A DNA stretch of 64,000 bases from Streptomyces albofaciens JCM 4342. GTDB taxonomy: Bacteria > Actinomycetota > Actinomycetes > Streptomycetales > Streptomycetaceae. Below, one piece after another: positions 41,240 to 50,080 of this stretch; the first letter of the stretch is position 1; every line of letters starts with the position of its first letter. The DNA lies in contig NZ_PDCM01000001.1 in NCBI RefSeq assembly GCF_008634025.1, forward strand, positions 1,163,501 through 1,227,500. Reading direction: 5' to 3'. Made by a program: the position numbers and the translations under genes. Below the pieces are notes generated by a model. It was given only the letters and a program-made list of their open reading frames with translations. It was not told the origin of the DNA and made no database searches.

Positions 41240-44200
41240 ATGTCCCTGCACAGTCAGCCGGCCGCCCAGGCCGCGCAAGCCGCCGCCCAGTACCACGACG
41301 GCACCCCCGAGTTCCCCCGGCACGTCGTCACCGCCGTGCTCGTCTCGCACGACGGCGAACGCTGGCTGCCCGACGCGCTGGCCGGGCTGCTCGGCCAGGA
41401 GCGCCCGCCACAGCAGACCGTCGGCGCCGACACCGGCAGCGCGGACGCCTCCGCCCGGCTGCTCGCCGAGGCCCTCGGCGACGACCGGGTGCTCCACCTC
41501 GCCCGCCGCTCCGGCTTCGGCACCGCGGTCGACGAGGCCGTACGCGCCGCCCCCGTGCTCGGCCCCGACGACCTGCCCTACCTGCAACGCCCCAGCGGCT
41601 GGGACCCGGTCGGCCGCACCTGGCGCGACGACGCCTACGACCTGCCGGAACTGCCGCACGGCGAACCCGTCCAGTGGCTGTGGCTGCTGCACGACGACTG
41701 CGCGCCCGAGCCCGGCGCCCTCGCCGAACTGCTGCGGGTGGCCGACGCCAGCCCCTCCACCGCGATCGTCGGCCCCAAGCTGCGCAGCTGGTACGACCGC
41801 CGCCAGCTCCTCGAAGCCGGCGTCAGCATCGCCCGCAGCGGCCGCCGTTGGACCGGCCTGGACCGCCGCGAACAGGACCAGGGCCAGCACGACCAGGTCC
41901 GCCCGGTGCTCTCCGTCTCCACCGCGGGCATGCTCATTCGGCGCGACGTGTACGAGCAGTTGGGCGGCTTCGATCGCCGACTGCCCCTGATGCGCGACGA
42001 CGTCGACCTGTGCTGGCGCGCCCAGGCCGCCGGCCACCAGGTCCTCGTCGCCCCCGACGCGGTGCTGCGGCACGCCGAGGCGGCCGCCCGCGAACGCCGC
42101 CCCATCGACTGCGTCGGCCGCTCCGTCGCCGGCCCCCACCGGGTCGACAAGGCGGGCGCCGTCTACACCCTCCTCGCCAACACGCGCGGCGTCCTGCTGC
42201 CGTACGTCGCCCTGCGCATCGTCCTCGGCACCCTGCTGCGCGTCCTGGCCTACCTCGTCGGCAAGGTCCCCGGCCAGGCCCTCGACGAACTCGCCGGACT
42301 CTTCGGCACCGTGCTGCGCCCCGGCACGATCCTCGCCGCGCGCAGGAAACGCGGCCGGCCCGCCGTCGAAGCGAGCGAACTGCGGCCCCTGTTCCCGCCG
42401 CCCGGCGCGACCGTACGGGCCACCGTCGAACAGGTCGCCGGCAACCTCGCCGGCCGCTCCGCCCCCGAAGCCGCCTCCGCCGGACGGCACGGCGCCGTCG
42501 AATCCGGACCCGGCGGCGACGACGCCGACTACCTGGAGATCGAGCAGTTCGCCCGGCTCAAGCGGATCGCCCGCCGGCCGGCCCCGGTGCTCTTCCTCGT
42601 CCTGCTCGTCGTCTCCCTCGTCGCCTGCCGGTCCCTGCTCGGCTCCGGAGCCCTCACCGGCGGCGCCCTGCTGCCCGCCCCCGACAGCGTCGGCGACCTC
42701 TGGTCGAGCTACCTCGACGGCTGGCACGCCACCGGCACCGGCAGCACCGCCCCGGCGCCCCCCTACCTCGCCGTCCTCGCCCTGGCCGCCACCTTCTTCC
42801 TCGGCAACACCGGCCTGGCCATGACCGTGCTGCTGGTGTGCTCCGTACCGCTCGCCGGGCTGAGCGCCTACTTCGCCTCCCGGCCGCTGGTCACCTCCCG
42901 CCTGCTGCGCGCCTGGGGCAGCGTCGTCTACGCCTTCCTGCCCGCCGCCACCGGCGCCCTCGCCGGCGGCCGCATCGGCACCGCCGTCCTGGCCGTCCTG
43001 CTCCCGCCGATGGCCCGCGCCGCCGTCGCCGCCGGCGGCCTGCGACTGACCCCCGGCACCCGGCCCAGCTGGCGCGCCGCCTGGGCCTACGCGCTGCTGC
43101 TCACCCTCACCACCGCCTTCACCCCCGTCGTCTGGCCCGCCGCCGTGGTCCTGGGCCTCGCCCTGCTGGTGCTGCGCGCCTTCGACGGCAACCGCGGCCT
43201 GCTCCTGCCGTACGCGCTGCGCTTCCTGGCCGTCGCGGTCACCCCGCTGATCGTCCTCGCGCCCTGGTCGCTGTCCCTGCTCACCCACCCCTCCCGCCTC
43301 TTCCGCGAAGCCGGACTGGACCTGGGCGCCGGACCGGCCTCGGCCCTGGACCTGGTCGGCATCAGCCCCGGCGGCCCCAAGGCCGTCGGCGGCGTGCTGC
43401 TCCTGGGCATCGTGCTGGCCGCGCTGGCCGCCACCCTGCGCGCCGACCGGCAGTTCGCGGTCCGCACGGCCTGGGCCGTCGCCGTGACCGGCCTGCTCCT
43501 CGCCGTCCTGGCCAACCGCTCCGCGTGGGCCGGGCCCGCCGTCCTCGTCTACGGGCTGGCGCTGCTGTGCGCCGCCGCCGTCGGCGCCGAGGGCATCCGC
43601 TCCCGCATGGAGAGCGTCGGCTTCGGCTGGAAGCAGCCGGTCGCCGTGCTGATCGCGCTGTCCGCGCTGATCGCCCCGCTCTACGCGGCGGCCGGCTGGA
43701 TGATCACCGGCGCGGCCGGGCCGCTGGAGCGCCGCGCCGCCGTCCAGGTCCCCGCGTTCGTCGCCGAGGACTCCGGCTCCGTCGACCGGGCCCGCACCCT
43801 CGTCCTCGACGGCGACGCCGGACACGTCGCGTACACCCTGGTACGCGGCTCCGGCGCACGCCTCGGGGACGCCGACATCGCCACGGAGACCGGCGAGGAC
43901 AAGCGGCTCGGCGGCATCGTCGCCAACCTCGTGGCCGGCTCCGGCGCCGACCAGACCAACCAGCTCGGCGGCTACGCGATCCGCTACGTCCTGGTCCGCG
44001 ACGGCGCCCCCCGCCAGATGGGCCGCGTCCTGGACGCCACGCCGGGCCTGACCCGGCTCAGCCAGGAGGACGGCAGCGCCCTGTGGCGCGTGGACCAGCG
44101 CGTCGCGCGCGTCACGATCGTGCCGTCGGAGACCAAGGACGGCACCCGCGCCGGCCGCGCCGCCGCGCCGGTCCCGGTCGCCGCCGGCCCGGTCGAGGCC

Positions 44201-45133
44201 CACACCGACCTGCCCAACGGCCCCGACGGCCGGGTGCTGCGCCTCGCCGACACCGCCGGCCCGGGCTGGCAGGCCACCCTCGACGGCAAGGCGCTCAAGC
44301 CGGTCACGCTCGACGGCTGGGCGCAGGGCTTCACCCTGCCCGCGAACGGCGGACGCCTGGACCTCACCTACGACGACCCCATGGGCCACACCCTGTGGCT
44401 GTGGGCCCAGGGCCTGCTCGCCGTCGTCCTGGTGGTGCTCGCGCTGCCGGGCCGCCGCCGGGAGATCGACGACGACCTGCCCGAGGACGGCGCGGCCGCG
44501 ACGGCCGCGCCGGCCGCCACGGGCGAGGGCCGCCGGGCCCGGCGGCTGCGGGCGGCCCAGGCCGCCGGCGCCCCCGAAGGCGCGGAAGCGGGCGTCCCGG
44601 CGCCGCGCACCGGCGACGGGCCGACGCCCGACCCCATGGCACTCGCGGGTGCCGAGCACCCCGACCCGATGGCCGACCCGATGACGGGCGGGACCGCCGA
44701 CCCGTACGCGGCCGTTCCGCAGCAGCAGGTCTTCGACCCGTACCAGGGCGTGCAGCAGCCGTACGGACAGGGCCAGGACGCCCCGTCGTACGGACAGGAC
44801 CCGGGCGTGCCGTCGTACGGGCAGGACCCGGGTGCGCCGTCGTACGGCCAGGACCAGAGCCAGTACGGCCAGAACCAGTACGACCAGGCTCCGTACGGCC
44901 AGAACCAGTACGGCCATCCGGACCCGGACTCCACCCCCTACCCGCCGAATCCGGACCAGGACCAGCCCGCCGACCCGTACCAGCCCGGTGCCTACGACCC
45001 GTACCACTACGGCCAGCAGGCCCAGCAGCCCCAGCAGGCCCACCAGCCGCCGCACCAGCAGCCTTACGGCGACGGCACGACGTACCCCGGCTCCTACCCC
45101 GAGCCCCGCCGCGACGGGAGCGACCAGCAGTGA
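41240..45133 (+). CDS. Large GT2 glycosyltransferase fused to multi-membrane domain
   Basis: A 1297-residue membrane protein. Residues ~25-330 are a GT2 domain (VVTAVLVSHDGERWLPDALA, FLLHDDCAPEPGAL-type LLHDDCAPEPG, DDVDLCWRAQAAGH). A hydrophobic helix pair (~300-345) follows, then from ~445 to ~840 about twelve membrane helices, an extracytoplasmic region to ~1050 and a last helix near 1055-1075. The final ~220 residues are disordered with SYGQDPG/YGQNQ repeats. It resembles large actinobacterial glycosyltransferases thought to make arabinogalactan-like or teichoic-type envelope glycans. It overlaps the DUF5719 gene by four bases. ATG at 41240. Sugar and acceptor unknown. Confidence 0.88.
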   Translation: MSLHSQPAAQAAQAAAQYHDGTPEFPRHVVTAVLVSHDGERWLPDALAGLLGQERPPQQTVGADTGSADASARLLAEALGDDRVLHLARRSGFGTAVDEAVRAAPVLGPDDLPYLQRPSGWDPVGRTWRDDAYDLPELPHGEPVQWLWLLHDDCAPEPGALAELLRVADASPSTAIVGPKLRSWYDRRQLLEAGVSIARSGRRWTGLDRREQDQGQHDQVRPVLSVSTAGMLIRRDVYEQLGGFDRRLPLMRDDVDLCWRAQAAGHQVLVAPDAVLRHAEAAARERRPIDCVGRSVAGPHRVDKAGAVYTLLANTRGVLLPYVALRIVLGTLLRVLAYLVGKVPGQALDELAGLFGTVLRPGTILAARRKRGRPAVEASELRPLFPPPGATVRATVEQVAGNLAGRSAPEAASAGRHGAVESGPGGDDADYLEIEQFARLKRIARRPAPVLFLVLLVVSLVACRSLLGSGALTGGALLPAPDSVGDLWSSYLDGWHATGTGSTAPAPPYLAVLALAATFFLGNTGLAMTVLLVCSVPLAGLSAYFASRPLVTSRLLRAWGSVVYAFLPAATGALAGGRIGTAVLAVLLPPMARAAVAAGGLRLTPGTRPSWRAAWAYALLLTLTTAFTPVVWPAAVVLGLALLVLRAFDGNRGLLLPYALRFLAVAVTPLIVLAPWSLSLLTHPSRLFREAGLDLGAGPASALDLVGISPGGPKAVGGVLLLGIVLAALAATLRADRQFAVRTAWAVAVTGLLLAVLANRSAWAGPAVLVYGLALLCAAAVGAEGIRSRMESVGFGWKQPVAVLIALSALIAPLYAAAGWMITGAAGPLERRAAVQVPAFVAEDSGSVDRARTLVLDGDAGHVAYTLVRGSGARLGDADIATETGEDKRLGGIVANLVAGSGADQTNQLGGYAIRYVLVRDGAPRQMGRVLDATPGLTRLSQEDGSALWRVDQRVARVTIVPSETKDGTRAGRAAAPVPVAAGPVEAHTDLPNGPDGRVLRLADTAGPGWQATLDGKALKPVTLDGWAQGFTLPANGGRLDLTYDDPMGHTLWLWAQGLLAVVLVVLALPGRRREIDDDLPEDGAAATAAPAATGEGRRARRLRAAQAAGAPEGAEAGVPAPRTGDGPTPDPMALAGAEHPDPMADPMTGGTADPYAAVPQQQVFDPYQGVQQPYGQGQDAPSYGQDPGVPSYGQDPGAPSYGQDQSQYGQNQYDQAPYGQNQYGHPDPDSTPYPPNPDQDQPADPYQPGAYDPYHYGQQAQQPQQAHQPPHQQPYGDGTTYPGSYPEPRRDGSDQQ

Positions 45134-46677
45134 AGCGCACCATCATGTCCCTGATCGGCGCGGCCGCGGCACTCGGCGCGGTCACCGGCGTCGCCGCCGT
45201 CGCCGCGCCGGACGGGCCGCGGGACGGCGCGGCCAAGGGCGGTACCCGGCTGCCCGTCGAGCGGTCCGCGCTGCTGTGCCCGCCGCCCACCTCCTCCGAG
45301 GTCGGCGACACCACGTACACCGCCTTCACGCCGAAGGGCACGGGTGGCAAGGCGGGCTCCCAGGGCACCGCCGGACTGCTGCCCGCGCAGCCCGGCAAGC
45401 AGCAGGACGGCAAGGGGAAGCCGCCCCAGGACGACAAGGAGAAGGGCGGTGGGCAGGGCGCGCAGGCGGACGCCCAGCCCGTCGCGCCCCTGAAGGAGCC
45501 CGGTACGCCGGTCACCGCGAGCACGGACCGCGCGGACGCGCCCGCCCTCGTCGGGGCCGCCGACGGCGCCCTCGCGCCCGGCTGGACCGTCCAGCAGACG
45601 ACCAGCGTCGCGGCCGGCAGCGGCCGCGGCCTGCTCGGCCTGTCCTGCGTCGCGCCCGACACCGACTTCTGGTTCCCCGGCGTGAGCACCGCCAAGGACC
45701 GCCAGGACTACGTCCACCTCACCAACCCGGACAACACCCCGGCCGTCGTGGACCTGGACCTGCGCGGCAAGGACGGCCCGGTGCAGTCCGCCTCCGGCGA
45801 GAACATCAGCGTCCCGCCGCACGCCACCGTGCCGGTGCTGCTCTCCACGCTGACCGGTACGCCCGTCCAGGACGCGGCGCTGCACGTGACCGCCCGCGAG
45901 GGCCGGGTCGGCGCCTCCGTCCAGGCCGCCGACGCCAAGCTCGGCGGCGACTGGCTGCCCGCCGCGGCCGACCCCGCGCCCGGCCTGGTGCTGCCCGGCA
46001 TCCCGGCCGACGCCACCTCCGTCCACCTCGTCGCCGTCGCCCCCGGCAAGGCGGACGCCGACCTGAAGGTGCAGCTGGCCACCCCGAACGGCCTGATCAC
46101 CCCGGCCGGCCTGGAGACCCTGCACGTCAAGAGCGGCATGACCACGACCGCCGACCTCAAGGACCTCACCAAGGGCGAGGCGGGCTCGCTCGTCCTCACC
46201 CCGGCCGACGGCTCCACGGCACCGGTCACCGCGGCCCTCCGGGTCACCCGCGGCCAGGGCGACAAGCAGGAGATGGCCTTCATCCCGGCGACCCGGCCGG
46301 TCGGTCAGCGGGCCACCGCCGCCGACAACCGGGAGAAGGGCGGCACGCTGTCCCTCGTCGCGCCGGAGAAGGGCAAGGACGCCAAGGTCACGGTCACCGC
46401 GTCGGCGGGCAGCGGGGGCGGTACGCCGGTCTCGAAGACGTACACGGTCAAGGGCGGCAGCACCCTCGCCGTCGAGCCGCCGCGCCCACAGGGCCTGAAG
46501 GGCTCCTACGCGCTGACCGTCACCCCGGAGGCGGGCAGCGGCCCGGTCCACGCGGCCCGCACCCTGGCCCTGCCGCAGGGCGGCCTCCCGGCCTTCACCG
46601 TGCAGACGCTGCCGGACGACCGGGGGACGGTCGTGGTGCCGACGGCGGGGGAGGACCTGTCACTGCTGACGAAGTGA
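45130..46677 (+). CDS. Secreted DUF5719-family protein
   Basis: A 515-residue exported protein. The GTG at 45130 overlaps the upstream stop (GTGA) and opens a signal sequence (KRTIMSLIGAAAALGAVTGV). A low-complexity Lys/Gln/Gly linker follows near 95-125, then repeated beta-rich domains (VHLTNPDNTPAVVDLDLRG, VPPHATVPVLLSTLTG). DUF5719 proteins normally follow the large GT2 gene, suggesting an extracytoplasmic partner in the same envelope pathway. Function is not established. Confidence 0.85.
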   Translation: MKRTIMSLIGAAAALGAVTGVAAVAAPDGPRDGAAKGGTRLPVERSALLCPPPTSSEVGDTTYTAFTPKGTGGKAGSQGTAGLLPAQPGKQQDGKGKPPQDDKEKGGGQGAQADAQPVAPLKEPGTPVTASTDRADAPALVGAADGALAPGWTVQQTTSVAAGSGRGLLGLSCVAPDTDFWFPGVSTAKDRQDYVHLTNPDNTPAVVDLDLRGKDGPVQSASGENISVPPHATVPVLLSTLTGTPVQDAALHVTAREGRVGASVQAADAKLGGDWLPAAADPAPGLVLPGIPADATSVHLVAVAPGKADADLKVQLATPNGLITPAGLETLHVKSGMTTTADLKDLTKGEAGSLVLTPADGSTAPVTAALRVTRGQGDKQEMAFIPATRPVGQRATAADNREKGGTLSLVAPEKGKDAKVTVTASAGSGGGTPVSKTYTVKGGSTLAVEPPRPQGLKGSYALTVTPEAGSGPVHAARTLALPQGGLPAFTVQTLPDDRGTVVVPTAGEDLSLLTK

Positions 46678-46684
46678 GGGCGGG

Positions 46685-46713
46685 GCCGGGCGGCCGCGAC
46701 GGACCCGCCCGGC
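46685..46713. terminator. Hairpin between convergent genes
   Basis: 9-bp GC stem (46685-46693 with 46705-46713) between the DUF5719 and metallopeptidase-family stops. Confidence 0.6.
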
Positions 46714-46714
46714 T

Positions 46715-47263
46715 TCAGTCCTGTCCGTACCGCGGGTCCACCGACTCCGGTGCCAGGCCGAGCAGCTCGGCGACCTGCTCGACGACGACCTCGTGGACCA
46801 GGAGTGCCCGCTCGTCGCGGTTCTTCGTGCGGATCTCGACCGGGCGGCGGTAGACCAGCACCCGGTCCCGCTGGTCACCGTCGGCGGGCAGCAGCCGGCC
46901 CAGCGGCACCGTCTCCTCGTCGTCCGGCAGCCCGGCGGCCCCGTCGGGCCCGAACCCGGGCACCTCGACCACCAGGAAGTCGACGTCGGCCAGCTGGGGC
47001 CAGCGCCGCTCCAGCCGGTCGCGTGAGTCGTAGACCAGGTCGACGAAGGCGTCCGCACGGCTCACGGAGAGCGGTACCTGGGGCGGCGCGACCGGGCCGC
47101 GCATGCCGCGGCCGTGGCGGTCGCGGCGGCGCGGGCGCGGCTCCGCCGGCGCGGGGCTTCGTCCGGCGCCGGCGCCCGGCGCGGCGGACCCGCCGGTCCC
47201 GCCGGTGCCGGCCGGGGCAGGGGTCCCCCCGGAGTCGGCCGGAGGAGGTACGGGGCTGTCCAT
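46715..47263 (-). CDS. Zincin-like metallopeptidase-family protein
   Basis: ATG at 47263 gives 182 residues. The first ~65 are Pro/Gly/Ala-rich; the conserved part contains SRADAFVDLVYDSRDRLERR, VVEVPGFGP, LVYRRPVEIRTKNRDE and LLVHEVVVEQVAELLGL. The last matches the helix of the zincin_1 family near the DUF3499/manB locus, but reads HEVVVE rather than the classical HExxH, so catalytic zinc binding is doubtful. Convergent to DUF5719 and divergent from DUF3499. Role unknown. Confidence 0.75.
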   Translation of the reverse strand: MDSPVPPPADSGGTPAPAGTGGTGGSAAPGAGAGRSPAPAEPRPRRRDRHGRGMRGPVAPPQVPLSVSRADAFVDLVYDSRDRLERRWPQLADVDFLVVEVPGFGPDGAAGLPDDEETVPLGRLLPADGDQRDRVLVYRRPVEIRTKNRDERALLVHEVVVEQVAELLGLAPESVDPRYGQD

Positions 47264-47582
47264 CAAAACCGAGCGTAACCGTCCAAGGGCGGGCGGGGCG
47301 CAAGAGCGGCGGATCCGGTGAGATGTCGGTGAGTGACCGGTCATAGGCTCGTTGCGTCCGTTCGCGACTACGCGCCGGACCGCGAACAGCATGAGGAATG
47401 ACACGAAATGCACACAGTCATGACGGGTTTTGACCCCCTGCGCCGTACGGCGCAGTGCTCCCCGCGCGGAGCGGCCCGAGCGCCCGCAGGTCAGGCGCAC
47501 CGGACGAACCAGGACGACACGGTCGGGTGAGGTCGTGGAGAGTCATCGCGGCCCGCTCAAGAGTGCGGTACCGTCCAACGTC
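47264..47582. other. Divergent intergenic region
   Basis: About 320 bases holding the promoters of the metallopeptidase-family and DUF3499 genes. An AT-richer patch lies near 47330-47425. No RNA gene or strong repeat seen. Confidence 0.5.
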
Positions 47583-47978
47583 GTGAGCCCTGTACGTCGC
47601 TGTTCGCGCACTGCGTGCGGCCGCCCCGCCGTCGCAACGCTGACGTACGTCTACGCGGATTCGACCGCCGTGCTCGGACCGCTCGCCACCTACGCCGAGC
47701 CCCACTGCTACGACCTGTGCGCCGAGCACTCCGAGCGGCTGACCGCGCCGCGCGGCTGGGAGGTCGTGCGCCTGGCCACCGACGCCGGGCCGGCCCGCCC
47801 CAGCGGCGACGACCTCGAAGCGCTCGCCAACGCGGTGCGCGAGGCCGCCCGGCCGCAGGAGCGCGCCGCGGGCGGCGGCAACGGACCGCAGGTCTCCGGA
47901 CCGAACGGCCGCGACGCCCACCCGATGGAGGTCGCCCGCCGAGGGCATTTGCGGGTGCTGCGGTCGCCGGATTCGTGA
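47583..47978 (+). CDS. DUF3499-family protein
   Basis: A 131-residue protein with GTG start at 47583: SPVRRCSRTACGRPAVATLT, then YVYADSTAVLGPLATYAEPH and CYDLCAEHSERLTAPRGWEV. The paired cysteines (C7 and C12, and CYDLC) suggest one zinc site. DUF3499 lies next to whiB2/manB in mycobacteria as well, so it is core. The last residues and stop (DS, TGA) fall inside the first unit of a tandem repeat that continues downstream. Confidence 0.88.
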   Translation: MSPVRRCSRTACGRPAVATLTYVYADSTAVLGPLATYAEPHCYDLCAEHSERLTAPRGWEVVRLATDAGPARPSGDDLEALANAVREAARPQERAAGGGNGPQVSGPNGRDAHPMEVARRGHLRVLRSPDS

Positions 47979-48077
47979 GGGCGGTCGCCGGGTTCTGGGG
48001 ACGGCCGCCGGATTCGTGAGAACGGCTGCCGGATTGCTGAGGACGGCCGTCGCGTTCGTGAGGACCGCCGCCGGCTC
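47951..48077 (+). repeat. 21-bp tandem array (about 5-6 units) crossing the DUF3499 stop
   Basis: Units related to TTCGTGAGGACGGCCGCCGGA repeat with a 21-base period (one unit is 20). The first complete unit contains the gene's TGA stop. Confidence 0.8.
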
Positions 48078-48282
48078 ACGGGCGGACACGGCCCGCACGG
48101 GCCGCCCGTACTGCCAAACGTCCGTGCTTCCGCACTCCCGTGCTTCCGCGCTTCCATACGCGGCATTGACGCCGGTTCCGCGCAGCCCCCACCATGCCTC
48201 CACTCCCGGGTGATCCGCTTCCGTATCGCGGAAGTGGCGGGGGAGCTGACTGAGCTGTCCACCGGTAGGCCCGGGAGGCCGA

Positions 48283-49899
48283 GTGTTCGTACAGCAGCTG
48301 GAGCCCATAGCCGATTCGCTCGCCCTGTCCGCACTCGTCGCCGCCCTGCCGCTGGTCACCGTCCTCGTCCTGCTCGGCGCCGTACGGATGCGGGCCCACC
48401 GCGCCGGGCTCACCGGCCTCGCCGTCGCCCTCGGCACCGCCTGCCTCGGCTTCGGCATGCCCGCCGGGCAGGCCCTGTCCGCCGCCGCGCAGGGCGCGCT
48501 CTTCGGCCTGTTCCCCATCCTGTGGATCGTCGTCAACGCCCTGTGGATCCACCGGATGACGGTCCGCACCCGGCACTTCGACGTGCTGCGCCGCTCCTTC
48601 TCCGGGCTCTCCGCCGACCCCCGCGTCCAGGCCCTGGTCATCGCCTTCTGCTTCGGGGCGCTGCTCGAAGCGCTCGCCGGGTTCGGGGCGCCCGTCGCGA
48701 TCAGCGCGGTGATGCTGGTCGCGCTCGGCTTCGCACCGGTACGGGCCGCCGTCGTCGCGCTCGTCGCCAACACCGCCCCGGTCGCCTTCGGCGCCATGGG
48801 CACACCCGTGGTCACCCTCGCCCAGGTCACCGGCCTGCCGCTGGACGCCGTCGCCCCGGTCGTCGGCCGCCAGACGCCGCTGCTCGCCCTCGTCGTACCG
48901 CTGCTGCTGGTGTTCCTGGTCGACGGGCGGCGCGGCCTGCGCGAGACCTGGGTGCCCGCGCTGGCCTGCGGACTGGCCTTCGCCGCCGTGCAGTTCGCGG
49001 CGGCCAACTACGTCTCCGCGCAGCTCGCCGACATCGGCGCGGCCCTGGCCGGGGCCGCCGCGCTGGTCGCCGTACCCGGCGCCCGCAGGCCCGCCGCCGA
49101 GCCGGTACGGGCCGCCGTGCTGACCGGCGCCCGCAGCGCGGACCTGGACGCACGCGACTCCCGCGCCGAAGTCGTACGCGCCTACGCGCCGTACACCCTC
49201 ATCGTCGCCGTCTTCTCCCTCGCCCAGGTCCCGCCCGCCAAGGACCTCCTCGCACGCGCCACCCGCACCTTCGACTGGCCCTTCCTGGACGTCGCGGGCC
49301 CGGACGGCACACCGGTCGCCGGCAACACGTTCGCGCTGCCGCTGCTCGCCACCGGCGGCACGCTGGTGCTGCTGGCCGGCGCGCTGAGCGCCCCCGTCCT
49401 GGGCGTACGGGCCGCCACCGCCGTACGGGAATGGGCCGCGACCGTACGCGAACTGCGCCTGGCGATCCTCACCGTCACCGCCGTCCTGGCGCTCGCCTAC
49501 GTCATGAACCTCTCCGGTCAGGCCGCCACCATCGGCCACTCCGTCGCCGCCGCGGGTGCCGGACTGGCCTTCCTCTCGCCCGTGCTCGGCTGGTTCGGCG
49601 TCGCCGTCACCGGCTCCGACACCTCCGCCAACGCCCTCTTCGGCGCCCTCCAGGTCACCGCGGCCCGGCAGTCCGGCCTCTCGCCCGTCCTGCTCGCCGC
49701 GGCCAACAGCTCCGGCGGCGTCCTCGGCAAAATGATCTCCCCGCAGAACCTCGCGATCGCCTGCGCAGCGGTCGGACTGGCCGGCCGCGAGGGGGACCTG
49801 CTGCGCAAGGTGCTGCCGTGGAGTCTGGGACTTTTGCTGGTGATGTGCCTGATCGTGGTGGGGCAGAGCACGGACGTGCTGGGGTGGATGCTGCCGTAG
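48283..49899 (+). CDS. L-lactate permease family transporter
   Basis: LctP-family proton symporter of 538 residues for lactate or glycolate, with about 13 membrane segments. Family signatures are ALLEALAGFGAPVAISAVML and GWFGVAVTGSDTSANALF, then SSGGVLGKMISPQNLAIA. A hydrophilic loop lies near 275-300. GTG start at 48283. No lactate dehydrogenase gene is adjacent; it is inserted between the DUF3499 and manB genes, which adjoin each other more closely in other actinobacteria. Confidence 0.93.
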   Translation: MFVQQLEPIADSLALSALVAALPLVTVLVLLGAVRMRAHRAGLTGLAVALGTACLGFGMPAGQALSAAAQGALFGLFPILWIVVNALWIHRMTVRTRHFDVLRRSFSGLSADPRVQALVIAFCFGALLEALAGFGAPVAISAVMLVALGFAPVRAAVVALVANTAPVAFGAMGTPVVTLAQVTGLPLDAVAPVVGRQTPLLALVVPLLLVFLVDGRRGLRETWVPALACGLAFAAVQFAAANYVSAQLADIGAALAGAAALVAVPGARRPAAEPVRAAVLTGARSADLDARDSRAEVVRAYAPYTLIVAVFSLAQVPPAKDLLARATRTFDWPFLDVAGPDGTPVAGNTFALPLLATGGTLVLLAGALSAPVLGVRAATAVREWAATVRELRLAILTVTAVLALAYVMNLSGQAATIGHSVAAAGAGLAFLSPVLGWFGVAVTGSDTSANALFGALQVTAARQSGLSPVLLAAANSSGGVLGKMISPQNLAIACAAVGLAGREGDLLRKVLPWSLGLLLVMCLIVVGQSTDVLGWMLP

Positions 49900-50080
49900 G
49901 GGTACGGGCCGCCGAACGGGCGCGGGCCCCCGGCCCGCACCGGCCGGGCGGTGGCGTGATTGGCGGGCGCCGCACGGGACACCAGATGTCCTGGGCGGAC
50001 CGGGCCCCGCACACTCAAGCCTCCCTCCGGTCGCGTACGGGTAGGTTTGGGACCCCGTCATGACATCAGGAGGGCTGGCT

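Noticed and set aside
41192..45055. Very long minus-strand open frame opposite the large glycosyltransferase
   Set aside because: Gly/Arg/Val-rich shadow sequence with no domain; the plus strand has clear GT2 motifs and membrane helices.
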